Source: Bacteroidales bacterium (lineage in GTDB: Bacteria; Bacteroidota; Bacteroidia; Bacteroidales; Bacteroidaceae). Taken from it: a DNA stretch of 46,500 bases. Location of the stretch: contig SUXO01000016.1 in the NCBI GenBank assembly GCA_015060885.1, forward strand, positions 1 through 46,500, written 5' to 3'. The notes below the pieces were generated by a model that had not been told where the DNA came from, searched no databases, and saw only the letters and a program-made list of their open reading frames with translations. Made by a program: the position numbers and the translations under genes. This document shows positions 36,521-46,308 of the stretch, one piece after another. How positions within the stretch are numbered: position 1 is the first letter of the stretch; each line of letters opens with the position of its first letter.

Positions 36521-38185
36521 TTACTTTTTTATTCTCTGTGCGGCAGCCTTCAACGCAAAATCGTAAGCCTTCATATAGTTCTTTATAAAGTGCTTCCACA
36601 ATGCTTTTTCGGCCATTTTTGCTGCCTTTTTACGACAAGCCGCAACCTCCTTTTCGGAAAGTTTTGCAAAGATACGAATTGTTTTTGTAATTTCCTCGGC
36701 TGCATCGAAATAGTTGCTGTCATTGCGAGCAATAACCTCCACACCATCATTGAGCTTGCCTGTATGGCCAAGCACCGAGTTTACCCAAAGGCCGAAGCCG
36801 GTGAGGTCGGTTGTAATGGTCGGAATATTGAATGCGGCACTTTCGAGCGGTGTATAGCCCCAGGGCTCATAGTACGAGGGATAGACATTCAGGTCATTAC
36901 CGATGAGTACATCGTAATAATCCATATTGAAAATTCCGTCATTGCCTTTGAGGTAGCAAGGAACGTATATAACCTTTACGCGGTTCTTTCCGCTGCGGTT
37001 GTCGAGGAAGTGATTGCGTATGGTGCAGGCAATGGCATCCTCGTAAAAGTTGTTCAAGTTGTGTGTGAGATAAGGATTGGGGAGCGGTGAATGCCACTCA
37101 TTGTCGGCCGAATTGAGGCGGTTGCACAAATCCTCGCGTGCATCGCCCGACCAGGCGGGAACATCGATAAAGGCTACTATATCACGCTCTATTCCACTCT
37201 CATTGTTAAGACGCGACATTGCCTCGATAAACATATCGATACCCTTATTGCGCATCTCCATACGGCCACCTATACCTATGATGAGTGCATCGTCGGCAAT
37301 CTTGTCGCCGGTGAGAGCCGCTGCCACACGCAGACGGGCTGCACGGGCTGCTGCACGCTTTGTTGTGAAATCCTTGCCTGTGGGCACGAAATCCTTTTCA
37401 AAGCCGTTTTCAAGAATTACATCGCAAGGACGCTCAATGAGCTGGTCGCACTCGCGGGCTGTAATCTCGCTTACAGTGGTGAAGCAATCGACATTGGCTG
37501 CGCTCACACGCTCAACCGAATGTTTCGACTGCACGTTGAGTTCCTCGGCCATCTGGTCACCATTGTAGCCCTCGAAATAGTCGTACAAAGGCTTCCCGTT
37601 CGATGCAATGGAACGGCCGATGCTTGTCGCGTGGGTAGTAAAGATTGTTCCGGCAGCAGGGAGATTCTTCTTCACGTAGAGAGCAGCTCCACCACTCTGC
37701 CATTCGTGTGCCTGTACTACTATATTGCCTTTCTTGATATTCTTCTTATAGAAACTCTCAATTACACGGCCAACAGCATAGCCAAAAATCATAGAGTCGT
37801 CATAATCGCCGTAGCCGTGCAGTGAATCGACACCGAAATCGTTCCACAACTCGCCATAAATGGCATCTTTGTCCTCCATATATCCGGTGTAATCGACAAG
37901 GATAACTTTGGGACGGCCGGGAATTTCCCAATAACCGCATCGCACGGTAAATTTTTCATCGGCCACAGACTTGCGCCAAGCACTCCACAAACGTTTATCC
38001 TCGGTAAACAAGGGATTCTCTTTACCTTTCCACAAATCGGGGCCTACATAAATGGCGTTCAACCCTTCAACCATCGAAAGAGTACGTGCCTTTGTTGATA
38101 CAACAGTATAGATGCCGCCGACTTTATTACAGATCTCCCAACTTATCTCAAAGAGATACTCGGGAACCATCGGTTCATTCTTCAT
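36521..38185 (-). CDS. Glycogen synthase, GT3 (eukaryote-like) type
   Basis: 554 residues. The start LFEISWEICNKVGGIYTVV matches the GYS (GT3) glycogen synthases of animals and fungi and not the bacterial GlgA (GT5). Further GT3 features are VQAHEWQSGGAALYVK, FTTHATSIGRSIAS, FTTVSEITARECDQL and SYYEPWGYTPLESAAF, the last carrying the Glu of the retaining catalytic site. GT3 enzymes use UDP-glucose, whereas GlgA mostly uses ADP-glucose, so this organism probably links glycogen to UDP-glucose. The phosphorylated N- and C-terminal tails of the mammalian enzymes are missing. The 5' leader of about 105 nt contains a hairpin. Confidence 0.93.
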   Translation of the reverse strand: MKNEPMVPEYLFEISWEICNKVGGIYTVVSTKARTLSMVEGLNAIYVGPDLWKGKENPLFTEDKRLWSAWRKSVADEKFTVRCGYWEIPGRPKVILVDYTGYMEDKDAIYGELWNDFGVDSLHGYGDYDDSMIFGYAVGRVIESFYKKNIKKGNIVVQAHEWQSGGAALYVKKNLPAAGTIFTTHATSIGRSIASNGKPLYDYFEGYNGDQMAEELNVQSKHSVERVSAANVDCFTTVSEITARECDQLIERPCDVILENGFEKDFVPTGKDFTTKRAAARAARLRVAAALTGDKIADDALIIGIGGRMEMRNKGIDMFIEAMSRLNNESGIERDIVAFIDVPAWSGDAREDLCNRLNSADNEWHSPLPNPYLTHNLNNFYEDAIACTIRNHFLDNRSGKNRVKVIYVPCYLKGNDGIFNMDYYDVLIGNDLNVYPSYYEPWGYTPLESAAFNIPTITTDLTGFGLWVNSVLGHTGKLNDGVEVIARNDSNYFDAAEEITKTIRIFAKLSEKEVAACRKKAAKMAEKALWKHFIKNYMKAYDFALKAAAQRIKK

Positions 38186-38260
38186 ATATTATATAAAATT
38201 CAAAAAACATAAAGCATACCCACACTTGAATACACCTTATTATAATAAATAAGAAATAGG

Positions 38261-38300
38261 GAGAAAGGGGAACCTTTCTCTCTATTTGCCCACAAAAGTA
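38261..38300 (-). promoter_or_regulatory. Promoter and 5'-leader hairpin of the glycogen operon
   Basis: The minus strand reads TACTTTTG (38293-38300), a perfect -7 box with a weak -33. Within the transcribed leader an 8-bp perfect stem GAGAAAGG/CCTTTCTC with loop TTCC lies at 38261-38280, not followed by a T run. It could stabilise the mRNA or be bound by a regulator. Confidence 0.5.
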
Positions 38301-38354
38301 ATATTTTTTTTTGAAATAGGAAAATAATTAATGACTTATGCACTTTTAGATTGC

Positions 38355-38390
38355 AAAAAGGCTGCTTTACCGAAGCAAAGCAGCCTTTTT
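38355..38390 (-). terminator. Terminator of the V-ATPase operon
   Basis: A stem of 14 bp (AAAAAGGCTGCTTT and its complement) with a loop of eight bases and terminal T run on the minus strand, 20 bp after the subunit K stop. Confidence 0.92.
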
Positions 38391-38411
38391 ATCAAACATT
38401 ACTATACTATA

Positions 38412-38837
<426 letters not shown>

Positions 38838-38861
38838 TTAAATTTTAATTATTTATATTTA

Positions 38862-40700
38862 TTATTCATTAAACGGTTTATATTCCACGCCCTTACCGTC
38901 GTAGCCGGCATTCTTGAAATACTCCACGAAAGTAAGACGCAGCGGATGCACAAATGCGCTAAGGCACGACATCGCAATATTCAGTGTGTGTCCAAACACT
39001 ATGATAAGGCCGAAGCCTATCCAGCCGAACACGGCACCAACGCCCTCCTGTCCCTCGACAAGCATAAGCGCAAGGGTGTTGAAAGTTTGTCCCAGCATAC
39101 CGCCTGCCAACCCAAGTGCAAACAGACGTATATACGAGAGAATATCTCCAAGCAATCCCGATGCCATATTATATGTATCCCACAAGCCGGCACCTATGTT
39201 CAAAAAGATATTGCGCTCGAAGCTGTTCAACAGATATATACCCACGGCACCTATGCTGCCCACAGCTATAAGAGCCCATTTTGACACCTCGGCAGGGATT
39301 ATGCTCATAAACGAGAGAGTACCCACAATGGTACCGCCCACAACAACAAGCCACCAGCCCCATGCGCTCAACGACTCCTTGAAGCCGAAGAACACCGTGG
39401 TGTTTATAGCCTTCACAGTCATTGCTATCGATATATGTACAACACCTATCGCAAGCGCAAGAATCATCTGCTTGTCATACGTAGCGCCGAACAGTTCCAT
39501 CTTGCCCGATATTATAAACTCTTTGAGTGTCTGCGGGATATTCCAGTCGAGCAGGCTCATACCGAAGAATGTACCGAAGAGAGCACCTATAAAGGTGGTA
39601 AAGACTCCAAGAGTTATAACAAGGTTCATCATACCGGCCATATCCTTGCCAAGTTTCTTTTTAAGCAGGAAACCAAGCAGAATAAGAACCAATCCATAAC
39701 CGGAATCACCCATACAGAATGCGAAGAAGAGCGAAAAGAAGGGTGCCACTATCGGTGTGGGGTCGAAATCGGTTCCACTGGGCATACCGTACATTCTTGT
39801 GAGCACTTCGTACATACGTGTAAAGGCATTGTTCTTGAACTTTACCGGGATATTGTCGCCAAATTTCGGTTTTGTGATCTCGTAGAATACAGAATCCTTT
39901 TCCAGCATATCGGTAAGCGCAGCCGTGTCGTCCTGCGGCACCCAACCTTGCAGAAGCAGAAGTTTGTCGCCCGACACCTTTTCACCGCTGAACACAACGT
40001 TGGAAAACTCCATTTTCTTGTTGAGCAACCCCTGCCCGGCCACAATGGTGGCAAGGTTCTTTGTTGCAAACTCGGCTACACGGCTCTCCTTTTCGGCAAT
40101 CTCGTCAAGGATACTTTGTGCCTCGGCTTTCAAGGCCGACAACGATGCCGTGGGCATCTTTGCACTTTCGGCATCGATATTCACGACAATATCCTTGTGT
40201 GTTACGGTCACAAAATAGAGCTTTGTAGAGTGCGTGGCAACCACAATGGCATTATAGAGTTCGCTCCACTCCTCCTTGAAATCCCTTGCTGTGGTCACAA
40301 AGAAGTTCAACTTGTAACCGGCAGCATCAAGCTTTTCAACGAGCGAGAAATCAAAATCGCCCCAGGGAGTCATTGTTGCAATATCCTTCTCCACAACCTG
40401 CAACCCTGTTTTGAGCTGCTCTATTTCGGCATAGAGGTTTTCGGCATTTTCCACAAGCACATTGGCATCCACACCCTGCATAGCAGGCAGTTTATCCTTG
40501 CCGGCCACGGCTTCAAGGCGTTTGATGATACGTGAATAACGGCCCTGCATCACAAGCAGCTCTTGCGCTTCGGGATTCTCCACGGCTCCGCTCTTACGCT
40601 CTTCTATGTGTACAACGCCAACCGAACGCAATCTTTCGAGGAATGCTTCGTACTCCTTATAATATATAAGAAGTGTCACTTTATTCATTTTGCTAATCAT
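38862..40700 (-). CDS. ntpI: V-type ATPase subunit I (stator a-like)
   Basis: 612 residues. The first half is cytosolic with coiled-coil segments (for example IIKRLEAVAGKDKLP onward and KAEAQSILDEIAEKES). The second half has about seven or eight membrane helices. The essential stator arginine, which interacts with the rotor carboxylate, is Arg525 in LSYIRLFALGLAGG. It provides the two half-channels for ions. The start is taken at 40700, whose ATG overlaps the TGA of subunit D (ATGA); an internal ATG at 40688 (MNKVTLL) would also fit the family. Confidence 0.95.
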   Translation of the reverse strand: MISKMNKVTLLIYYKEYEAFLERLRSVGVVHIEERKSGAVENPEAQELLVMQGRYSRIIKRLEAVAGKDKLPAMQGVDANVLVENAENLYAEIEQLKTGLQVVEKDIATMTPWGDFDFSLVEKLDAAGYKLNFFVTTARDFKEEWSELYNAIVVATHSTKLYFVTVTHKDIVVNIDAESAKMPTASLSALKAEAQSILDEIAEKESRVAEFATKNLATIVAGQGLLNKKMEFSNVVFSGEKVSGDKLLLLQGWVPQDDTAALTDMLEKDSVFYEITKPKFGDNIPVKFKNNAFTRMYEVLTRMYGMPSGTDFDPTPIVAPFFSLFFAFCMGDSGYGLVLILLGFLLKKKLGKDMAGMMNLVITLGVFTTFIGALFGTFFGMSLLDWNIPQTLKEFIISGKMELFGATYDKQMILALAIGVVHISIAMTVKAINTTVFFGFKESLSAWGWWLVVVGGTIVGTLSFMSIIPAEVSKWALIAVGSIGAVGIYLLNSFERNIFLNIGAGLWDTYNMASGLLGDILSYIRLFALGLAGGMLGQTFNTLALMLVEGQEGVGAVFGWIGFGLIIVFGHTLNIAMSCLSAFVHPLRLTFVEYFKNAGYDGKGVEYKPFNE

Positions 40701-41299
40701 GCTTCGGCCTCCTCTCTTTGTTCCAGAAGAGATTTCAAAATCTTTTGTGACGATTTTGACAGGTTCTCTTCGTCTTCCATAAATCTCTTTATCTTCCTTA
40801 TCGCATCCTGATAGCCGGGAATCTGCACCTTCTCAAAGAGGTTCACCTTTTGGGTGGTCTTCTTTCGTGCGTTCTCCAAAAGCACCAGCTTGCGATTGAG
40901 CAATTCGCGGCGAATAGCCGTCATTGCCATCATCTTCAATAGTTCGATACCGTCGACAAACCATTTGGGCGAGCCAAAGAGGCTGAACGGAGCAACCACA
41001 AAATCGGCGTGTTGCAGCACAGGCACTTTAACACCTGCCACCTTCTGGTGCTTGATGGTGAGCGTTCCGGTCTTCACCAGCGAGGAATCGAACTCGTTCC
41101 ACAAGGCAAAGAGAGCGCGATACTTTTCGAGCTGCTCGGCATACTCCTTGTCGTGCGCCACCATTTCGGCCTTACACCTCTTTACTTCCACGCGCAATGC
41201 ACTCTCCTTGTTCTTGATGATGGGCAAGGTGCGCACACGCATTTTCAGTTGCTTTTCGAGGTTTTGAAGCGATGTTTTATTATATTGAAATGCAATCAT
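40697..41299 (-). CDS. ntpD: V-type ATPase subunit D (central stalk)
   Basis: 200 residues, mostly predicted long helices. The start FQYNKTSLQNLEKQLKMRVR and the C-terminal NLFEKVQIPGYQDAIRKIKR, with its conserved KVQIPGYQDAIRKI segment, are typical of subunit D. It forms the rotating shaft inside the A3B3 ring. No subunit F, its usual partner, is encoded in the operon. It lies 16 bp after subunit B and overlaps subunit I by four bases. Confidence 0.95.
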   Translation of the reverse strand: MIAFQYNKTSLQNLEKQLKMRVRTLPIIKNKESALRVEVKRCKAEMVAHDKEYAEQLEKYRALFALWNEFDSSLVKTGTLTIKHQKVAGVKVPVLQHADFVVAPFSLFGSPKWFVDGIELLKMMAMTAIRRELLNRKLVLLENARKKTTQKVNLFEKVQIPGYQDAIRKIKRFMEDEENLSKSSQKILKSLLEQREEAEA

Positions 41300-41315
41300 T
41301 TAACTTCACTTTCAG

Positions 41316-42635
41316 TTATTTCTTCCAATAAGCATCGACCAACTCTTGACGGATATTAACCTCTTCGGGCTTGAAGTACTTGGCGAATAGTCCCCAGGTA
41401 ACATCGAGCATCTCGGTTGTATTGAGGTTCACATCAATGGCAAGCAGTTTGTCCGAATAGTCCTTTGCGAACGCAAGAGCACGCTGGTCGTAGTCGGTAA
41501 GGTCGAAACCGTTCTCCAACTTTGTCTTTGCATTTGCGGCATCGGCATACAGACGGACGGCTGCGTTCATCACCTGCGGGTGGTCTTTTCTTGTCTTCTT
41601 TCCTGCCACAAGCTGTTTCAGACGCGACAAAGAGCGGAAGGGGTCGACAACCACCTTACCGATGTCGCTGTCGCGGCGCAAGAAGAGCTGTCCCTCAGTA
41701 ATGTAACCGGTGTTATCGGGCACAGCGTGTGTAATGTCACCACCCGACAATGTTGTCACCGCGATAATGGTGATTGAACCGCCCGCGGGGAACTGCACGG
41801 CTTTCTCGTATATCTTCGCAAGGTCGCTGTAAAGCGAGCCGGGCATTGAGTCTTTCGAAGGAATCTGGTCCATACGGTTCGATACGATAGAGAGCGCATC
41901 GGCGTACATTGTCATATCGGTCAACAACACAAGAACCTTCTGGTTTTTCTCCACTGCAAAATACTCGGCAGCCGTAAGAGCCATATCGGGGATGAGCAGA
42001 CGCTCCACGGCAGGGTCCTCGGTGGTATTCATAAAGCAGATAATGCGGTCGAGGGCACCTGCGTTTGAAAAGAGGTTCTTGAAGTAGAGGTAGTCGTCAT
42101 TTGTCATACCCATACCGCCAAGAATAATTTTGTCGGTTTCGGCACGCATCGCAACGTTTGCCATCACCTGGTTGTAAGGCTGGTCGGGGTCGGCGAAGAA
42201 AGGAATCTTCTGGCCGGTCACCAGTGTATTGTTAAGGTCGATACCTGCAATACCTGTCGCAATGAGTTCCGAGGGTTGCTTGCGGCGAACAGGGTTCACC
42301 GAAGGACCACCGATTTCAACCTCCTGTCCCTCGACAACGGGACCTCCGTCGATGGGGTCACCATAAGCGTTGAAGAAGCGGCCTGTAAGCTGCTCGCTCA
42401 CCTTCAATGAAGGAGCCTTGCCCATAAACACCACTTCGGCATTTGTGGGGATACCGCCTGTACCCTCGAACACCTGCAAAGTAACTTCATCGCCCATAAT
42501 CTTAACAACCTGGGCAAGCTTGCCGTTTACCGTAGCAAGTTCGTCGTATCCTACACCGGTAGCCTTCAACGAGCAGGTTGCTTTGGTAATGGCGCTAATC
42601 TTTGTATATATTTTCTGAAATGCTTCTGTTGCCAT
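41316..42635 (-). CDS. ntpB: V-type ATPase subunit B (non-catalytic)
   Basis: 439 residues, the regulatory nucleotide-binding subunit. It has the beta-barrel start YTKISAITKATCSLKATG and the ATPase-fold core with TGIAGIDLNNTLVTGQKIPFF, where the Walker A of the catalytic subunit is replaced as expected. VLLTDMTMYADALSI and the SLSRLKQLVAGK segment complete the fold. The conserved arginine that completes the catalytic site of subunit A should lie in the DNTGYITEGQLFLRRDSD region. It alternates with subunit A in the soluble hexamer. 21 bp downstream of subunit A. Confidence 0.96.
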   Translation of the reverse strand: MATEAFQKIYTKISAITKATCSLKATGVGYDELATVNGKLAQVVKIMGDEVTLQVFEGTGGIPTNAEVVFMGKAPSLKVSEQLTGRFFNAYGDPIDGGPVVEGQEVEIGGPSVNPVRRKQPSELIATGIAGIDLNNTLVTGQKIPFFADPDQPYNQVMANVAMRAETDKIILGGMGMTNDDYLYFKNLFSNAGALDRIICFMNTTEDPAVERLLIPDMALTAAEYFAVEKNQKVLVLLTDMTMYADALSIVSNRMDQIPSKDSMPGSLYSDLAKIYEKAVQFPAGGSITIIAVTTLSGGDITHAVPDNTGYITEGQLFLRRDSDIGKVVVDPFRSLSRLKQLVAGKKTRKDHPQVMNAAVRLYADAANAKTKLENGFDLTDYDQRALAFAKDYSDKLLAIDVNLNTTEMLDVTWGLFAKYFKPEEVNIRQELVDAYWKK

Positions 42636-42656
42636 AATCTTACATTATTTATATAG

Positions 42657-44411
42657 TTAAGCCTTACGGGTTTCGAGCAACTCTTCGAGCGAAGCGAGAT
42701 AGCTGCTGTATTTCTCCGACTTGTATTCCGAGTAGTTCATCTGCTTGCAGATGTTGATTACCTTCTTGAAGAAATCGGTAACCTCCTGGAAGTTTTCGAA
42801 CTTGTACTCCGAACGGCAGATAGCCGAAACAAGTTCCAGCATTGCCTGCTGGCGTTCAAGGGGTGTAACGGCATCAATGTCGTCGAAGGCATCCTGCTGC
42901 AACACCACAAAGTCTATGAGCTCCGATTTCCAGAATGTAACGTGATACTCCACAGGCACACCGTCGTCACCGAGAATGTTTATCTGTTCGGCAATCTCCT
43001 TACCGCGCAACAAACGTGTTTTCGCCTCGTTTACCATTTCAATCCAGTTGCCACCTATGCGGCTTGTGATATATTCGGCAAATTCGGGATATTCAATATA
43101 TTTGGAGTATGAGTCGATGGGATTTACCGCGGGATAGCGTTTCTTGTCGGCACGGTCCTGTTCAAGCGCGTAGAAACAACGTGCAACCTTCTTTGTATTT
43201 TCGGTCACAGGCTCTTTGAGGTTACCTCCGGCGGGAGATACAGTACCTATGAAAGTGATTGAACCAATCTTGTCGTTGTTGAGCACCACATAACCGGCAC
43301 GGCTGTAAAAGTTGGCGATGATTGCCGAAATATCCATAGGGAACGCATCGGGACCGGGAAGTTCCTCCATACGGTTCGACATCTCACGCAGCGCCTGTGC
43401 CCAACGCGATGTCGAGTCGGCCATAAGTAGCACGCGCAAGCCCATAGCACGATAATACTCGGCAATGGTCATAGCTGTGTACACCGATGCCTCACGGGCT
43501 GCAACGGGCATATTTGATGTATTGGCAATGATGATTGTACGCTCCATAAGCTTGCGACCGGTGTGGGGGTCTACAAGTTCGGGGAACTCGGTAAAGATTT
43601 CCACTACCTCATTTGCACGCTCACCACAGGCTGCGATGATAACGATGTCGGCCTCGGCCTGTTTCGATATAGCGTGCTGCAACACTGTCTTTCCTGTACC
43701 GAAGGGGCCGGGAATAAAGCCGGTACCACCCTCCACAATAGGGTTCAATGTATCTATGGTGCGCACACCTGTTTCGAGCAGTTTGAAGGGGCGTGGTTTC
43801 TCTTTATAATCGGTCATAGCCACACGCACGGGCCATTTCTGAATCATATTGAGCGACATCTCCTCACCTGCCTCATTTGCAATGACAGCGATGGTGTCGG
43901 TTATCTTGTACTCGCCTGCCGCTACAATGCTTTTTACAGTCCAGTCGCCTTCGAGCCCGAATGGTGCCATAATTTTAAGAGGCTGGTGGTTCTCCTCCAC
44001 ACTACCCAACCACGCTGCTGCACCCACTGCATCACCGGCTTTCACCAGCGGTTCAAAGTGCCACAGTTTATCCTCGTCGAGGGGATTGGTGTAATCGCCT
44101 CGTTTAAGGAACACACCCTCCATTTTGTCGAGGTCGTTCTGCAAACCGTCGTAGTTCTTCGACAGCATACCGGGTGCGAGCGATACTTCGAGCATATGCC
44201 CGGTAAATTCCGCCTCCTCACCAATCTTCAAACGTCGTGTACTTTCAAACACCTGAACGTACACCTTTGCGCCGTTAATCTTGATGACTTCGGCCATCAA
44301 GCGGTCGCCACCGGTCTTAATGAAGCATATCTCATTCTGTGCCACGGGGCCATCGACCGCCAGGAGCACCATATTCGATATAACGCCGGTTACCTTTCCT
44401 TTTGTTGCCAT
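42657..44411 (-). CDS. ntpA: V-type ATPase catalytic subunit A
   Basis: 584 residues. Walker A is GPFGTGKT at residues 235-242. The long non-homologous insertion (about residues 110-190) is typical of V/A-type subunit A. ACGERANEVVEIF carries the catalytic-region Glu, and VLLMADSTSRWAQAL follows the Walker B strand. It hydrolyses ATP to drive the rotor, or synthesises it if the ion gradient allows. The subunit lies 27 bp after the DUF2764 gene. Confidence 0.97.
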   Translation of the reverse strand: MATKGKVTGVISNMVLLAVDGPVAQNEICFIKTGGDRLMAEVIKINGAKVYVQVFESTRRLKIGEEAEFTGHMLEVSLAPGMLSKNYDGLQNDLDKMEGVFLKRGDYTNPLDEDKLWHFEPLVKAGDAVGAAAWLGSVEENHQPLKIMAPFGLEGDWTVKSIVAAGEYKITDTIAVIANEAGEEMSLNMIQKWPVRVAMTDYKEKPRPFKLLETGVRTIDTLNPIVEGGTGFIPGPFGTGKTVLQHAISKQAEADIVIIAACGERANEVVEIFTEFPELVDPHTGRKLMERTIIIANTSNMPVAAREASVYTAMTIAEYYRAMGLRVLLMADSTSRWAQALREMSNRMEELPGPDAFPMDISAIIANFYSRAGYVVLNNDKIGSITFIGTVSPAGGNLKEPVTENTKKVARCFYALEQDRADKKRYPAVNPIDSYSKYIEYPEFAEYITSRIGGNWIEMVNEAKTRLLRGKEIAEQINILGDDGVPVEYHVTFWKSELIDFVVLQQDAFDDIDAVTPLERQQAMLELVSAICRSEYKFENFQEVTDFFKKVINICKQMNYSEYKSEKYSSYLASLEELLETRKA

Positions 44412-44438
44412 ATCTTTTATTTCAATTTAAATTCGTTT

Positions 44439-45269
44439 TTAAGCCGGCAGTTCAAGACCACCTTTCAATTCCTCGATAAGTTCGGTATAACGCTGCATAC
44501 CCTTCTCGCTGTCGAGCTGTGCCCAACGGGCTATTATGTCGAGTTTCTGCAAGAAGACGAAGAGAGGCTCCACAGTGAAGTAGTTGAACACAGAGTTCTC
44601 TTCGAGCCATCGCCAACGCATCTCGTCGAGTTGGCGTTCACGTTCCTGCAACTGTTCGTTCTCGCTCAAACGCTGCACCTCCTCCACATAATCCAATGTT
44701 GTAGAAAGGCCGAAATCGCGTGCAGCCGACGAACGCAGAGCATCGGCAACCTCATTATTGCCAACCACGACATCGGCAACGCCCAACTTGTATTTTCGGG
44801 CAAGCATAGCCACAAGCAGGTTATTTACATTCATATTGAAAGTAAACCACTCGGCTATAAACTTATTGGGCACAGCCGTAGCATATCCGTAATAGTGCGC
44901 GCTCAAAATATCGGGCCACATAACACTCTCCGACTGCTCGTTTGCGAAGTAGTATTCCAGGAAGTCGTAGAGATAGGCCGGAATTTTGTCATTGCGGGGG
45001 TCGCCACTCTTTGCCGCTGCTATTATGTCGAGAAGTTCCTCTTTGCCATAGCAACCCGTGCGTTCAAGTTCCACCTCGCTACCCTTGCGCAACAACTCGA
45101 TGAGATTTTCGTTGTCCCAGGCAAGGAAGAAGAGGTCGACACACTTGGCATCGGCAGCCGACAATGCAGGGTAGATGCTCTCTTTGAAATCATCTATCGT
45201 GAATGTCACCTTGCTGCCATCGAAAGCAACGTCGGGCATACCCGCAACCAAATAATGGTAGCTGCTCAT
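44439..45269 (-). CDS. DUF2764 family protein of the V-ATPase operon
   Basis: 276 residues, no signal peptide or membrane helix, mostly predicted helical. The start SSYHYLVAGMPDVAFDG is typical of DUF2764. Genes of this family sit between E and A in V-ATPase operons of Bacteroidetes, Chlamydiae and spirochaetes, where no subunit C is found. The helical make-up and the position fit a subunit C-like socket between stator ring and shaft, which is inference. It is three bases after subunit E and therefore almost certainly cotranslated. Confidence 0.88.
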   Translation of the reverse strand: MSSYHYLVAGMPDVAFDGSKVTFTIDDFKESIYPALSAADAKCVDLFFLAWDNENLIELLRKGSEVELERTGCYGKEELLDIIAAAKSGDPRNDKIPAYLYDFLEYYFANEQSESVMWPDILSAHYYGYATAVPNKFIAEWFTFNMNVNNLLVAMLARKYKLGVADVVVGNNEVADALRSSAARDFGLSTTLDYVEEVQRLSENEQLQERERQLDEMRWRWLEENSVFNYFTVEPLFVFLQKLDIIARWAQLDSEKGMQRYTELIEELKGGLELPA

Positions 45270-45272
45270 CAG

Positions 45273-45863
45273 TTATGAAAATAGAAGTTCAACCATTTGG
45301 GGACGAAGGAACGATTTGAAGAACTCCTCGAACTCACCCTCGCCAAAATTCACCTTGTAAGAACCGTCGGCGGGAGCAATGGAGAACGAAGCCTTCTTGC
45401 CGTTCACCTGCTCTATTGCAACACCCTTGTCGAGCAGTGCCTTTGCTTTTGCAGCAAAGAAAACTTTAAGCTCGGCAGCCTCGGCTGTTGAAATCACGAG
45501 TGGTTCGTCTGCGCTCCAACGCTCTGCAATCTTAACAATGAATGCTTTGAGCGCATCACCGGCAACAGCATCCTTGACAGCCGCTTTAACCACAGTGTCG
45601 GTAACAATTGTGGCAGCCTCCGATTTAAGCGCGCCCACAGCCTGTGCGCCATACAGTTTCAACTCCGAACGTGTATTGGCATTAAGTTCTTCGGCATTCT
45701 TCTTTGCATCGGCAACAATTGACTCTGCTTTTGCCTGTGCCTCTTTAAGGATAGTTTCAGCCTTTGCCTGCGCCTCGGCTACAATGCGGTCGGCCTCGGT
45801 TTTTCCTTTCTCCACACCCTCGGCGTAGATTTTCTCGGTAAGTTCTTGAATCTTGTTATCCAT
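45273..45863 (-). CDS. ntpE: V-type ATPase subunit E (peripheral stalk)
   Basis: 196 residues. The N-terminal 75 residues form an Ala/Glu/Lys-rich coiled coil with heptad-like repeats (ADRIVAEAQAKAETILKEA), the peripheral stalk helix. The C-terminal 110 residues are the globular domain that grips the top of the A3B3 ring. In other V-ATPases this subunit pairs with subunit G/H; no such partner is seen in this operon, so it may form homodimers or use an unlinked gene. First gene of the operon; the start ATG at 45863 is preceded by a leader of about 125 nt. Confidence 0.92.
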   Translation of the reverse strand: MDNKIQELTEKIYAEGVEKGKTEADRIVAEAQAKAETILKEAQAKAESIVADAKKNAEELNANTRSELKLYGAQAVGALKSEAATIVTDTVVKAAVKDAVAGDALKAFIVKIAERWSADEPLVISTAEAAELKVFFAAKAKALLDKGVAIEQVNGKKASFSIAPADGSYKVNFGEGEFEEFFKSFLRPQMVELLFS

Positions 45864-45994
45864 TTCTATAATCTGTTAATATTTTATATTTTGTACTCGC
45901 TATAACAAAAGGGTTATAATAAACCGTTTAAAATTTTTATAAAATTATCAAAGCTGAATAAAATGCGAACGCAGCCTATCTTCGCTCATTAATG

Positions 45995-46028
45995 CAAAGA
46001 TACTATTTTTTATTGACATTTTGGCAAA
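45995..46028 (-). promoter_or_regulatory. Promoter of the V-ATPase operon
   Basis: The minus strand carries TTTG (46025-46028), a 22-bp spacer and a perfect TATCTTTG (45995-46002). Transcription should start near 45990, giving an AT-rich leader of about 125 nt. Confidence 0.6.
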
Positions 46029-46119
46029 TATTAAAAATATTTAAAACTATAAAGATAAATTTATATAAATAACATCAAAAATGTAAACTGCGGACTGGAT
46101 AAAGAGAATACCGAGAAAC

Positions 46120-46152
46120 AAAAAAAGTGCCGCTTTTCACAAAGCAGCACTT
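46120..46152 (-). terminator. Leftward terminator upstream of the V-ATPase operon
   Basis: On the minus strand AAGTGCTGCTTT pairs with AAAGCGGCACTT (one U-G pair) and seven T follow. It would end a leftward transcript entering from the right of the window. Nothing coding is seen between it and the right repeat arm (46153-46308). Confidence 0.75.
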
Positions 46153-46308
46153 CCAACATTTACTAAACAACTAAGAAAAAACTATACTATCATAACTGAT
46201 ATTTCTAAACCGGAAAACGTATTCAACAATGCAACAGAATGGGCTCAGTAGCAAAAAGGTGTGGGCACTCACTATATACGATACTAAACATTCTTGCTTT
46301 CGACTTCT

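Noticed and set aside
39435-40535. A 366-codon plus-strand frame opposite subunit I
   Set aside because: It is an antisense shadow of a clear V-ATPase gene.
43563-45278. A 571-codon plus-strand frame opposite V-ATPase A and DUF2764
   Set aside because: It lies wholly antisense to two well-recognised genes, and its translation shows no domain and odd Cys/His richness.
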